Below, piece by piece: positions 14,923 through 23,207 of a DNA stretch of 34,629 nucleotides. The stretch lies in the NCBI GenBank assembly GCA_905208975.1, contig CAJLRE010000014.1, forward strand, positions 1-34,629. Direction: 5' to 3'. A program made the translations under genes and the position numbers. Position 1 is the stretch's first letter. Every line of letters begins with the position of its first letter. Under the pieces are notes generated by a model. It was given only the letters and a program-made list of their open reading frames with translations. It was not told the origin of the DNA and ran no database searches. The DNA comes from an uncultured Collinsella sp. GTDB lineage: Bacteria > Actinomycetota > Coriobacteriia > Coriobacteriales > Coriobacteriaceae.

Positions 14923-16311
14923 ATGATTAAGATTGCCAAGTTTGGCGGCTCGTCGGTCGCCGACGCCGAACACTTCAAGAAGATTAAGGCCATTGTCGAC
15001 GCCGACCCTGCCCGCCGTTTTGTGGTGGTTTCTGCCTGCGGTCGCCGCTTTAAGGGCGACACCAAGGTGACCGACCTGCTCTATCTGGTCAATGCGCACG
15101 TTAAGTACCACGTGTCGTGTGAGGAGCTGCTCGAGGACATCGGCCAGCGCTATTTTGATATCGCTGACGAGCTGGAGCTCACCTATCCCATTCGTGAGGA
15201 GTTTGCAGCCTTTGCCGAGCGCGCCCGCTCGGGCGGCTACTCCACCGAGGAACTCGTGAGCCGCGGCGAGTACTTTACCGCCCGTCTGATGGCCGAGTAC
15301 CTGGGCCTGCCGTTCCTGGATGCCGCGACGGTCGTGGCGTTCCATCATGACGGTACGCTCAGCATGAACCGCACCGCCGAGCTGGTGCAGGAGTACGGCC
15401 AGCAGGGTGGCTTTGTCATGCCCGGTTTCTACGGCGCGACGCGTGAGGGCCAGATCAAACTGCTCGACCGCGGCGGCGGCGATATTTCCGGCTCGATTCT
15501 GGCCAAGTGCCTAGGCGCCGACCTGTACGAGAACTGGACCGACGTTTCGGGCTTCTATTCTGCTGATCCTCGCATTGTGCCCGAGGCTCAGCCCATCGCC
15601 CGCGTTACCTACGAGGAGCTGCGCGAGCTTTCGTACATGGGTGCAAGCGTCCTGCACGAGGAGGCCGTGTTCCCCGTGCGCGAGGCAGGCATTCCGCTGG
15701 TCATCAAGAACACCAATGCGCCGCAGGACCCTGGCACCATCATTAGCGAGACGGCTGACGAGGGTGAGGCGGAGCCTATCATTACCGGCGTGACCGGCAA
15801 GCGCGGCTTTGTCGCCATCAACGTTGCCCGCGACCGCACCAAGCCCCGTGTCGGCTTTATGCGCCGTGCACTTTCGGTCTTCGAGCGCTATGACGTTTCC
15901 GTCGAGCATATGCCCACCGGCGTCGACCGCTTTGGCGCCGTGGTGCAGGAGCGGGATGTGCACGATTCGCTGTACTCACTCGTGGGTGACATCCAGCAGG
16001 AGGTCGAGCCGCTCGAGATCGAGGTTGTCGAGGGCTTGGCGCTCATCGCGACCGTCGGTCGTAACCTGCGCGGCCGCGCAGGTATCTCGGGCCACCTGTT
16101 TGGCATGCTCGGCCAGGCCGGCGTGAGCGTGCGCATGATTTCGCAGAGCTGTGACGAGATCAACATCATTATCGGTGTCGAGGAGAAGGACTTCGACTTG
16201 GCGATTCGGACCATTTATCGTGCCTTCTCCGACGAGAACGGCATTGTGAAGGTCGCGGACCTGGAGGCTCCCGCGCCGGTCGAACCCGCCCTGGCCGCCC
16301 TCCACAAGTAG
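14923..16311 (+). CDS. lysC: Aspartate kinase
   Basis: The enzyme phosphorylates aspartate, the entry step to threonine, lysine and methionine. KFGGSSVADAEH (residues 6-17) is the family signature, and the active-site segments GRGGGD-like (DRGGGDISGS) and ENWTDVSGFYSADPR follow. The last 160 residues hold two ACT domains (FERYDVSVEHMPTGVDRFG and GMLGQAGVSVRMISQS), the usual site of feedback inhibition. 462 residues, monofunctional: there is no homoserine dehydrogenase domain fused. GAAAGG lies upstream of the ATG. It is followed by a double hairpin and then asd in the same direction. Confidence 0.95.
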   Translation: MIKIAKFGGSSVADAEHFKKIKAIVDADPARRFVVVSACGRRFKGDTKVTDLLYLVNAHVKYHVSCEELLEDIGQRYFDIADELELTYPIREEFAAFAERARSGGYSTEELVSRGEYFTARLMAEYLGLPFLDAATVVAFHHDGTLSMNRTAELVQEYGQQGGFVMPGFYGATREGQIKLLDRGGGDISGSILAKCLGADLYENWTDVSGFYSADPRIVPEAQPIARVTYEELRELSYMGASVLHEEAVFPVREAGIPLVIKNTNAPQDPGTIISETADEGEAEPIITGVTGKRGFVAINVARDRTKPRVGFMRRALSVFERYDVSVEHMPTGVDRFGAVVQERDVHDSLYSLVGDIQQEVEPLEIEVVEGLALIATVGRNLRGRAGISGHLFGMLGQAGVSVRMISQSCDEINIIIGVEEKDFDLAIRTIYRAFSDENGIVKVADLEAPAPVEPALAALHK

Positions 16312-16320
16312 CGGCCATCC

Positions 16321-16400
16321 CGGTAGATTTTTGGGACATGCCTGAAAATCTACCTTTTGGCGCACGAGTAGATTTTGGGGCATGTCCCAAGAATCTACCG
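16321..16400. repeat. Nested/tandem hairpins with GTAGATTTT stems between lysC and asd
   Basis: Two hairpins lie head to head: GGTAGATTTT/AAAATCTACC around the 13-nt loop TGGGACATGCCTG (16322-16354), and GTAGATTTT/AAGAATCTAC around a 13-nt loop (16368-16398) that reads TGGGACATGCCCC on the other strand. The whole also folds as a single 22-bp stem (16321-16342 with 16379-16400, one G-T wobble), so two exclusive folds exist. The loops belong to the NGGGACA 13-nt-loop group. The stretch 16312-16530 has no gene. Confidence 0.7.
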
Positions 16401-16530
16401 TGGGGCGTTTCGTTTCGGTTTCGTTTCGACGGGGCGGGTTTCATGCCCGTCCCGTTTTTGTATACACTGGGCAAGAACATTCAGCCTGCTCGGCGTGCGG
16501 GCAAAAGCCACAACCTTTAAAGGGGGAAGC

Positions 16531-17556
16531 ATGAAACAGTACACGGTTGCTATTTTGGGCGCGACGGGAGCCGTGGGCACCCAGATGCTCGAGTGTCTCA
16601 ACGAGCAGGAGTTCCCGGTTGGCAAGCTCAAGCTGCTAGCGAGCGCGCGCTCTGCGGGCAAGACCGTCGAGTTCCGCGGCGAGCAGGTTGTGATCGAGGA
16701 AGCTTGCCCCGAGGCCTTTGAGGGTTGCGACATCGTACTCGGCGCTGCCGGCGACGATATCGCGAAGGAGCTGCTGCCCGAGGCCGTCAAGCGCGGCGCC
16801 GTTGTGGTCGACAACAGCCACGCCTTCCGCATGGATCCCGAGGTGCCGCTGGTCGTGCCCGAGATCAATGCCGACGATATCAAGTGGCATCACGGCCTTG
16901 TCGCCAATCCCAACTGCGCGACTATCATCGGCCTGGTTCCCACGTGGCCGCTGCATCAGCTCGCCGGCGTGAAGCGCATGATCGTCTCGACGTATCAGGC
17001 GGCTTCGGGTGCCGGCGCTCCCGGTATGGCTGAGCTCGAGGCTCAGCTGGCCGCCCTGGGCCGCGGCGAGGAGATTCCCGAGCCGCGTGCATTTGCCGCC
17101 CAGCTGGCGAGTAACCTGATTCCGCAGATTGGCGGCGTCAAGGAGGAGGGCTTTACCTCCGAGGAGATGAAGCTGCAGAACGAGGGTCGCAAGATCATGC
17201 ACCTGCCCGAGCTGCGCGTGAACTGCACCTGCGTACGCGTGCCCGTGCTGCGTTCGCACTCCGAGAGCATTACGCTCGAGTTTGAGCGCGACATTACGGT
17301 TGAGGAGGCCCGTGCTGCGCTGGCTGCCGCTCCGGGCGTGAAGCTGGTTGACGATATGAGCGCCGAGGATGCGCACGATCGCTTCCCCATGCCGATGGAT
17401 ACGTCCGACCAGGACCTGATTTGGGTCGGCCGCGTGCGTCGCGACATCTCGAACCCCGAGGCCGTGCGCGGTATCACCTTCTGGTGCTGCGGCGACCAAA
17501 TCCGTAAGGGCGCGGCAACCAACGCCGTCCAGATCGCTAAGCTGCTCTGCGAGTAG
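16531..17556 (+). CDS. asd: Aspartate-semialdehyde dehydrogenase
   Basis: It reduces aspartyl phosphate to the semialdehyde with NADPH, the step after aspartate kinase. The N-terminal nucleotide motif GATGAVGTQML (10-20) and the catalytic cysteine in NPNCAT (C129) are clear; QAASGAGAPGM and the C-terminal RVPVLRSHSES region fit the family. 341 residues. AAAGGGGGA just before the ATG makes the start firm; the longer open frame to 16375 runs through the upstream hairpin and is not coding. Confidence 0.96.
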   Translation: MKQYTVAILGATGAVGTQMLECLNEQEFPVGKLKLLASARSAGKTVEFRGEQVVIEEACPEAFEGCDIVLGAAGDDIAKELLPEAVKRGAVVVDNSHAFRMDPEVPLVVPEINADDIKWHHGLVANPNCATIIGLVPTWPLHQLAGVKRMIVSTYQAASGAGAPGMAELEAQLAALGRGEEIPEPRAFAAQLASNLIPQIGGVKEEGFTSEEMKLQNEGRKIMHLPELRVNCTCVRVPVLRSHSESITLEFERDITVEEARAALAAAPGVKLVDDMSAEDAHDRFPMPMDTSDQDLIWVGRVRRDISNPEAVRGITFWCCGDQIRKGAATNAVQIAKLLCE

Positions 17557-17568
17557 TGTGACCTGTCC

Positions 17569-17698
17569 GGCGGGGGCCGGGCTTGGTTTTCAGAACGTCC
17601 TCGACCATGTGTGGCGCCTTGTCCTGCTCCTTCGGAGCTGCGGACAAGGCGCCACACTGGTCTGCGGAATGTTCTGAAAACCAAGCCCGGCCCCCGCC
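17569..17698 (+). repeat. Long structured hairpin, family 1, copy C
   Basis: It begins 12 nt after the asd stop, in the asd direction. The perfect 28-bp outer stem (17569-17596 with 17671-17698) is followed by GTCCTC-GACC-ATG, a 15-bp inner stem (17610-17624 with 17642-17656) capped by GCTCC-TTCG-GAGC, and CT-GGTC-TGCGGAAT on the return. GACC pairs with GGTC, a compensated change from GGAC/GTCC in copies A and E. Confidence 0.8.
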
Positions 17699-17799
17699 TG
17701 CGGTGACTCGGCTGCGAGCGGTCCGCGATGGGGCCGTTGCTAGTTGGGGCCGCTGGGCTGATGTGGGGGCACGTGGTTGTTGCGGGCCCTAGTCCCGGC

Positions 17800-17934
17800 G
17801 GCGGCCTCGGCGCTTTGCGCCTGCCGCCTTGGGGGGGGCTGCGGAGCGCGGCCGGCAGCTGCGGCGCGTTGCGCCTGCTGCCTGCGGGGACTTTGGGGTC
17901 GTGCGGCAGCTGGGGCGCTGTCGCGCCTGCTGCC
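17800..17934 (+). repeat. Three tandem GC-rich hairpins with compensated stems
   Basis: Hairpins at 17800-17828, 17854-17882 and 17905-17934 each have an outer 6-bp stem, a GGCGC/GCGCC inner stem and a 3-4 nt loop, spaced 54 and 51 nt. The outer stem is GGCGGC/GCCGCC in the first and GGCAGC/GCTGCC in the others, so the pair changes on both sides. The spacer after units 2 and 3 shares GACTTTGGGGTCG. The rest of 17699-18012 is very G-rich and holds no gene. Confidence 0.65.
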
Positions 17935-18012
17935 TTGGGTGACTTTGGGGTCGATTGGGGTTGTCTGCACAATTCGCGGTATTATGTTGCGGAGTTTTGA
18001 AAGGAGCCGCTG

Positions 18013-18591
18013 GTGGTCACGACGACATTTGCTTCGCCTTTGGGCGAAATCTTGCTTGCCGCTGATGGCCGCGGTCTGACGGGGCTTTGGTTTGAGGGGC
18101 AGGAGCACTTTGGTTCCACGCTTCTCCGGGAAGACTCCGAACATGTTGAAGGCGCCGACGCGGTTTCCGGTACCGGTGGCATGTTGCCGGTGAGTCCGGC
18201 AAATGGCGCGGCTTCTTCGGTGCTTGAGCGTTCTTGGGCTTGGCTGAATGCTTATTTTGCGGGGCAGGAGCCTCGGTTTACGCCGCCGTTGCATATGATC
18301 GGCACGGCGTTCCAGCGCGAGGTTTGGTTTGAGCTGCTTTCAATTCCGCGTGGCGAAGTCGCTACGTATGGCGAGATCGCTCAGCGTGTTGCGGCTCGAC
18401 ATCGTGTGCCGGGAAATGAGGCGCCCGTCGTGTCTCCTCGTGCGGTGGGGGCTGCGGTTGCGCGTAATCCCATTTCGATTATCGTGCCGTGCCATCGCGT
18501 GGTCGCGGTCGACGGATCGCTCAACGGATATGCTGGCGGCCTTGATCGCAAGGAGTGGCTGCTTCGGCTTGAGGGCGCGTACGAGGAATAG
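18013..18591 (+). CDS. ogt: Methylated-DNA--protein-cysteine methyltransferase
   Basis: A suicide repair protein that moves the alkyl group from O6-alkylguanine in DNA to its own cysteine. The active site PCHRV carries C160, and the helix-turn-helix with arginine finger region (VWFELLSIPRGEVATYGEIA, then RAVGAAVARNP) is intact. A loop of about ten residues (HRVPGNEAPV, 130-139) is inserted before RAVG compared with typical members. 192 residues; GTG start with AGGAG six bases upstream. It stands alone downstream of the tandem hairpins. Confidence 0.95.
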   Translation: MVTTTFASPLGEILLAADGRGLTGLWFEGQEHFGSTLLREDSEHVEGADAVSGTGGMLPVSPANGAASSVLERSWAWLNAYFAGQEPRFTPPLHMIGTAFQREVWFELLSIPRGEVATYGEIAQRVAARHRVPGNEAPVVSPRAVGAAVARNPISIIVPCHRVVAVDGSLNGYAGGLDRKEWLLRLEGAYEE

Positions 18592-18819
18592 CGCTCGAAC
18601 GCTTTGCATAACTAGGACGCCGCGAAAGGACGAGCCTCCGTCCTTCTACGGCCGGCATGCGTCCAGACGCTTGGCATCTGCGCTTTAAGTTTGGCTAAGC
18701 CATATCTTGCGTATTTGAAAACGCGCAGGTTGAGCCGCTAGGGCTGTGCTAAGGCAGCTTTCGGTGCGCTATTATCGGCAGTATCGAAACCTGTATTTCC
18801 ATGCGCCAAAGGAGCAACT
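18592..18819 (+). promoter_or_regulatory. Intergenic region with a terminator-like hairpin
   Basis: AAGGACG-AGCCTC-CGTCCTT (about 18625-18644) can close a 7-bp hairpin 33 nt after the ogt stop and is a weak terminator candidate. The remaining bases up to the response regulator hold no gene; the promoter of the two-component operon must lie here but is not clear. AAAGGAG lies just before the ATG at 18820. Confidence 0.4.
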
Positions 18820-19503
18820 ATGAAGCTGATGCTTGCCGAGGACGAACCTGGTCTCTCCCGCGCCCTCACCGCGATTCTTCAACATAGCGACTACGAGGTC
18901 GACACCGCCCTCGACGGCTTGACGGCGCTCGAGAATCTACTCACCAACGATTACGACGCCGCAATCCTGGACATCATGATGCCCGGCATGGACGGCATCG
19001 AGGTGCTCAAGCGTACACGCGCCGCCGGAAATCGACTGCCCATCATCATGCTCACGGCAAAAAGCGAGGTGTCCGATAGGGTCGAGGGCCTGGATGCCGG
19101 TGCCAACGATTACCTGACCAAGCCGTTTGCCGCCAAGGAACTGCTTGCGCGTATTCGTGCCATGACGCGCGCCGCGACGGCAATTGACGCCACGACGCTC
19201 AGCGTGGGTAACGTGCGCCTCGACACGGCGGCTTGCACGCTTGTGGGACCCTTGGGCGAGGAGCACCTGGCCAATCGCGAGTTTCAGCTTATGGAACTCT
19301 TTATGCGCAACGCCGGCACGCGCATGCCCACTGAACGTCTGATGCTCGAGGTTTGGGGTGAGGACGCGCCCGAAGGCGCCAACGTGGTGTGGGTCTATAT
19401 CTCGTACCTGCGCAAAAAGCTGACGGCGCTTGGTGCCAACGTTGCCATTCGCGCGTCGCGTAACCAGGGCTATTCGCTCGAGGTTGTCGAGGAAGGCGAA
19501 TAA
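18820..19503 (+). CDS. OmpR-family response regulator
   Basis: Receiver domain (1-115) with acidic pocket E7-D8, phospho-acceptor D51 in LDIMMPGMDG, T79 and K101 in LTKPF, followed by a winged-helix DNA-binding domain (about 128-225, FQLMELFMRNAG then NVVWVYISYLRKKL). 227 residues, complete. The kinase gene starts two bases after its stop, so the pair is an operon. The signal and targets cannot be read from sequence. Confidence 0.95.
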   Translation: MKLMLAEDEPGLSRALTAILQHSDYEVDTALDGLTALENLLTNDYDAAILDIMMPGMDGIEVLKRTRAAGNRLPIIMLTAKSEVSDRVEGLDAGANDYLTKPFAAKELLARIRAMTRAATAIDATTLSVGNVRLDTAACTLVGPLGEEHLANREFQLMELFMRNAGTRMPTERLMLEVWGEDAPEGANVVWVYISYLRKKLTALGANVAIRASRNQGYSLEVVEEGE

Positions 19504-19505
19504 GC

Positions 19506-20867
19506 GTGAGCGCGAGCGCGTGGTGCAAGCGCATGACGGAGTGGTTTCACGCCGCCTCGAGTAGTACGGGGCGGGCTAATTCTGTTGACGCATTGGGCCG
19601 CCGTCTGCGTCGCAAGTTTATCCTCGTTGCCATGGGCGCCGTGACCGTGGTGCTCACGCTTATCATCGCCGGCATCAACATCGTCAATTATTCGCATGTC
19701 TGCAAGATGGCCGACGCTCGCCTGGACTATATTCTGGCGGGCAAGGACGGTATCGATTGGGGGGACGAGCCTAAAGCCGAGCCCGCTAATGGCAAGGATG
19801 CCGGCGATAGCCAAGCGGGCGTTCGCATCAGACACTTCGAAGGCATGACGGCGGAGTCTCCCTTCGACACGCGCTACTTTACGGTGACGATTGACGCCGG
19901 ACAGGTTGCCGATGTCAATACGGCCCGCATTGCCGCGGTTGGTGCCAAGCGCGCCGCCAGTATTGCCGCAAGGCTGCATGCCAAGGGCTGGACCTCGGGC
20001 TTCTCTGGCAATTATCGTTATACGACCGACGTCCAGGACGACGAGATCACCTATGTGTTCGTGGACTGCTCGCGCGAGCTTGCAAGCTTTCATTCGTTTT
20101 TGAGCGCGAGCGTGGCGATCAGTTACATTGGCTGGCTGGCGGTGCTGGCAATTGTGGCGGGTGCCTCGGGCGCGGTGATTCGACCGATGGTCGAGAGCTA
20201 CAGCAAGCAAAAGCGCTTTATTACCGATGCGAGCCACGAGATCAAGACGCCGCTGGCTGTAATTGACGCCGCCAATGAGGTACAAGAGATCGAGAGCGGC
20301 GAAAGTGAGTGGACGCAGAGCATTCACGAGCAGGTTGCGCGGCTGACGGCGCTCACGGAACGTCTAGTGTTTTTGGCACGTATGGACGAGGGCTCGGCGG
20401 GCTTTACCATGACATCGATCGATCTTTCGGAGGCCGTGGACAAGGCTGCGGCGCCGTTTGAATCGGTGGCGGTTTCGCGCGGCAAGCGTCTGTCGACGTC
20501 GATTGCGTGCGGCGTGCGGGCCCATGCCGATGCTGCGGCGGTGGCGCAGGTGGTTGAGCTGCTTCTGGACAACGCCACGCGCTATGCGAGCGAGGGCAGC
20601 GTGATTGAGCTGAGCCTGCGTGCCGTTTCGCGCGTTCAGGGTAAGGGCGCCACCGAGCTTGTCGTATCGAACGCCGTGGACGAGCTGCCCGAAGGCGACC
20701 TAGATCGATTGTTCGACCGCTTCTATCGTGCGGACGTGTCGCGCAGCTCCAAGACGGGCGGCTCGGGCGTGGGCCTATCCGTGGTGCGTGCCATCGCCGA
20801 AGCCCATGGCGGGAGCGCTTCTGTCTGCGGCCACGGTAACCAGATCACCTTCACCGTCCGCCTCTAA
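19506..20867 (+). CDS. Membrane sensor histidine kinase without a visible HAMP domain
   Basis: GTG start two bases after the regulator's stop. Membrane segments lie at about 37-60 and 200-225, enclosing an extracytoplasmic sensor of about 140 residues of unknown type. The phospho-acceptor H244 in DASHEIKTPL comes only about 18 residues after the second segment, so there is no room for a standard HAMP linker. The ATPase domain has the N-box LLDNATRYA, a DRFYRAD segment and the glycine box GGSGVGLSVVRAIAEAHGG. 453 residues. It should phosphorylate the regulator encoded upstream. Confidence 0.93.
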   Translation: MSASAWCKRMTEWFHAASSSTGRANSVDALGRRLRRKFILVAMGAVTVVLTLIIAGINIVNYSHVCKMADARLDYILAGKDGIDWGDEPKAEPANGKDAGDSQAGVRIRHFEGMTAESPFDTRYFTVTIDAGQVADVNTARIAAVGAKRAASIAARLHAKGWTSGFSGNYRYTTDVQDDEITYVFVDCSRELASFHSFLSASVAISYIGWLAVLAIVAGASGAVIRPMVESYSKQKRFITDASHEIKTPLAVIDAANEVQEIESGESEWTQSIHEQVARLTALTERLVFLARMDEGSAGFTMTSIDLSEAVDKAAAPFESVAVSRGKRLSTSIACGVRAHADAAAVAQVVELLLDNATRYASEGSVIELSLRAVSRVQGKGATELVVSNAVDELPEGDLDRLFDRFYRADVSRSSKTGGSGVGLSVVRAIAEAHGGSASVCGHGNQITFTVRL

Positions 20868-20869
20868 GA

Positions 20870-20908
20870 CCTGCCAAAAAGGGACAGGTTTATTTTGGCA
20901 GGTTTTAT
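20870..20908 (+). repeat. 13-nt-loop hairpin with U tract, CCTGCCAAAA stem, copy 1
   Basis: CCTGCCAAAA pairs with TTTTGGCAGG around AGGGACAGGTTTA and is followed by TTTTAT. It starts 2 nt after the histidine kinase stop, so it can work as its terminator. Other copies at 24035 (inverted), 27591 and 33947 share stem, loop and about 8 nt of right flank. Confidence 0.8.
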
Positions 20909-21033
20909 CTGTGCAGACGGCAGCGGAGGCTGGCGGTGATCGGCGCCATGAACGCCACCGACCCAAATAAACGCACCTCTAACTGCTAAAATATGGACAT
21001 CGTTGTTCGGCTCCCGAAGGAAAGGAGACGGTC

Positions 21034-21708
21034 ATGCAGTACGAGATCGGCGGAGGGGCTTTCCCGGTTGTTACGTGCAACCTTAGCGACGGCGAATCCA
21101 TGATCACCGAAAGCGGTGCCATGGTCTGGATGACCCCCAACATGGAGATGTTCACCTCGGGCGGTGGTATAGGCAAGATGTTCTCTAAGGCTTTTTCGGG
21201 TGAGGCGTTGTTCCAAAACATTTGGACCGCGCACGGCGATGGCATGATTGCGTTTGGCTCTTGCTTCCCCGGCCGCATTATACCGATCGAGATTGGCCCT
21301 GGTAAGAGCTGGATTTTGCAGAAGCGTTCGTTCCTTGCCGCGGAAAGTGGTGTTGAGCTGAGCATCCACTTTAACAAGAAGGCAAAGACCGGCGTCTTTG
21401 GCGGCGAGGGTTTTATCATGCAAAAGCTCACGGGCTCGGGTATTGCCTTTGCCGAGATCGACGGCGACCTAGTTGAGTACGAGCTTGCTGCTGGCCAGCA
21501 AATGATTGTAGATACCGGCAACGTGGCCGGCTTTGAGGAGACGGTGAGCATCGACGCGCAGATGGTCAAGGGCGTCAAAAACATCATGTTTGGCGGTGAA
21601 GGCGTGTTCAACACTGTGCTCACCGGTCCGGGGCGCATCTGGCTGCAGACAATGCCCATTTCCAATCTTGCGGCAGCAGTGGCTTCGATGACCAACAACA
21701 ATAACTAA
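21034..21708 (+). CDS. TIGR00266/AIM24 family protein
   Basis: 224 residues of beta-rich sequence with the family pattern of glycine-spaced strands: GESMITESGAMVWM near 20-33, PGRIIPIEIGPGKSWILQKRSFLAAE in the middle, and GVFNTVLTGPGRIWLQTMP close to the end. Members fold as a pseudo-symmetric beta-prism; their function in bacteria is unknown. No membrane segment or signal peptide. AAAGGAG precedes the ATG. A strong terminator follows. Confidence 0.85.
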   Translation: MQYEIGGGAFPVVTCNLSDGESMITESGAMVWMTPNMEMFTSGGGIGKMFSKAFSGEALFQNIWTAHGDGMIAFGSCFPGRIIPIEIGPGKSWILQKRSFLAAESGVELSIHFNKKAKTGVFGGEGFIMQKLTGSGIAFAEIDGDLVEYELAAGQQMIVDTGNVAGFEETVSIDAQMVKGVKNIMFGGEGVFNTVLTGPGRIWLQTMPISNLAAAVASMTNNNN

Positions 21709-21722
21709 TCGTGTATAGGATG

Positions 21723-21760
21723 ACGCGCGCGGCGGGCCCGGCCTGTCGTGCGCGTTTTTT
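21723..21760 (+). terminator. Rho-independent terminator after the AIM24-like gene
   Basis: ACGCGC (21723-21728) pairs with GCGCGT (21750-21755); the loop is GC-rich and further structured, and TTTTT follows directly. It lies 14 nt after the stop codon and separates this gene from the convergent ClC gene. Confidence 0.75.
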
Positions 21761-21777
21761 GGTGGCAAACGCCCTGT

Positions 21778-23022
21778 TTATCGGGTGCGGCTGTGCTCCT
21801 GCAGCGCATAGATCGACTTATCCATGTTGAACAGGTAGGCCACGACGCAGACAATAAAGAACGTCGGCAGACTGCTAAAGCCAAAGACCTCGCAGCCAAT
21901 AAAGATGGGCGCGAGCAGCGTATTGGTGGCGCTGCCAAAAACGGCGGCGTAGCCCAGCGCGGCGCAGAGCTCGACGGGCATGCCGAGAATCCCGGCGAGT
22001 ACGACACCCAGGCTGGCTCCGATGGAGAACAGCGGCGTCACCTCGCCACCCTGATATCCTGCGGCAAGCGTGGCGATGGTGAGTACGAATTTGAGCGCCC
22101 AGTCCCAAGGCATGATCGACGCCTCGCCGTTGTCACCCAGTGCCGCGGATATCAGGTTGGTGCCAAGGCCGCAGTATCGCCCCTGCCACAGCACGAACAG
22201 AATCGCCGACAGCGCAAGGCCCATAACGGCAACGCGTATGTAAGGGCTGGGGAGCAGCCGCACTGCAAAGGTCTTGGCATGGGCAAGGCACCAGGCAAAA
22301 GCTCCACCTACCATACCAAACGCGATACCCAACAACGCCAGCCGTCCAAGACCGGGGAGGTCGAGCGCATACGAGGCGGTAACGGCGACCTCGAACTTCT
22401 CGAGCCCCAGGGCGCCCGAGGTCATGCTTGCGGCAAGTGAAGCCGTAAGCGCGGGGAACAACGCGCGGTATTCAATGCGTCCGGCGACCAGCACCTCGAT
22501 AGCAAAGACCGTGGCGGCGAGCGGCGTTCGAAAGAGTCCGGCAAAGCCGGCAGCCATGCCGATAAGCAAAAACGTGTTGCCGGGGTCGCGGAAAGGCAGA
22601 CGTCGGCCGATCCAATGCGAGACGGTGGCGCCGATCTGCACGGCCACGCCTTCGCGTCCCGCGCTGCCGCCAAAGAGGTGCGTCCCCCACGTGCTCAGCA
22701 TGATGAGCGGCACTAAGCGCGGGGAGATGGCGTCCTCGCGTCCGTGGCCTACGTCGAATACTAAGCTCATGCCCCGATCGGTGCCTTTGCCCCAGGTGCG
22801 GTAGGCAAATACGATGGCCAAGCCCATGAGGGCGAGGAAGGGAAGGAGCAGCGCGATGTGCTCGTCGCGGAAGGCGCCGATCGCCAGGAGCACACGACCA
22901 AAAAGGGCACAGATGACGCCAACGATGATGCCGACAGGGATTCCGACGGCACCCATAAGCACGAGGCCACTATAGGTGTTGACCAGGCGTTTGATTCTGC
23001 TTGAAGCGCTGCTTTCTGACAT
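21778..23022 (-). CDS. ClC-family chloride channel/transporter
   Basis: About ten hydrophobic helices and the ClC selectivity sequences are present: GSAGREGVAVQIG (the GREGP region with its gating glutamate, here ending in V rather than P) and GAVGIPVG/GGEVTPLFSIGASLG further on. No C-terminal CBS domains. At 414 residues it is of the compact bacterial type, usually Cl-/H+ or fluoride/H+ exchange; I see no strong reason to prefer fluoride. ATG 23022 with GGAAAG upstream is chosen over GTG 23037. Confidence 0.88.
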   Translation of the reverse strand: MSESSASSRIKRLVNTYSGLVLMGAVGIPVGIIVGVICALFGRVLLAIGAFRDEHIALLLPFLALMGLAIVFAYRTWGKGTDRGMSLVFDVGHGREDAISPRLVPLIMLSTWGTHLFGGSAGREGVAVQIGATVSHWIGRRLPFRDPGNTFLLIGMAAGFAGLFRTPLAATVFAIEVLVAGRIEYRALFPALTASLAASMTSGALGLEKFEVAVTASYALDLPGLGRLALLGIAFGMVGGAFAWCLAHAKTFAVRLLPSPYIRVAVMGLALSAILFVLWQGRYCGLGTNLISAALGDNGEASIMPWDWALKFVLTIATLAAGYQGGEVTPLFSIGASLGVVLAGILGMPVELCAALGYAAVFGSATNTLLAPIFIGCEVFGFSSLPTFFIVCVVAYLFNMDKSIYALQEHSRTR

Positions 23023-23207
23023 TTTGCTTTCCGACACTTGCTCTCTTGATAGAAAAAGAGCTGGAGTTGTGCATCGTTGAGAGGCTTTCCAGCTTTAGCA
23101 AAACAAACTTATAAGATGCGACGGGCCGCGTCAAGATAATTACCGGACGGCCTAGGAGGCGGCTGGTTGGCTGGCTTAAAACCTAGCGCGTGAAATGACG
23201 CCCCACG

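Noticed and set aside
17831..17838. Run of eight G as a phase-variable tract
   Set aside because: It lies in a non-coding G-rich zone between hairpins and not in a start region or gene, so switching of a reading frame is not supported.
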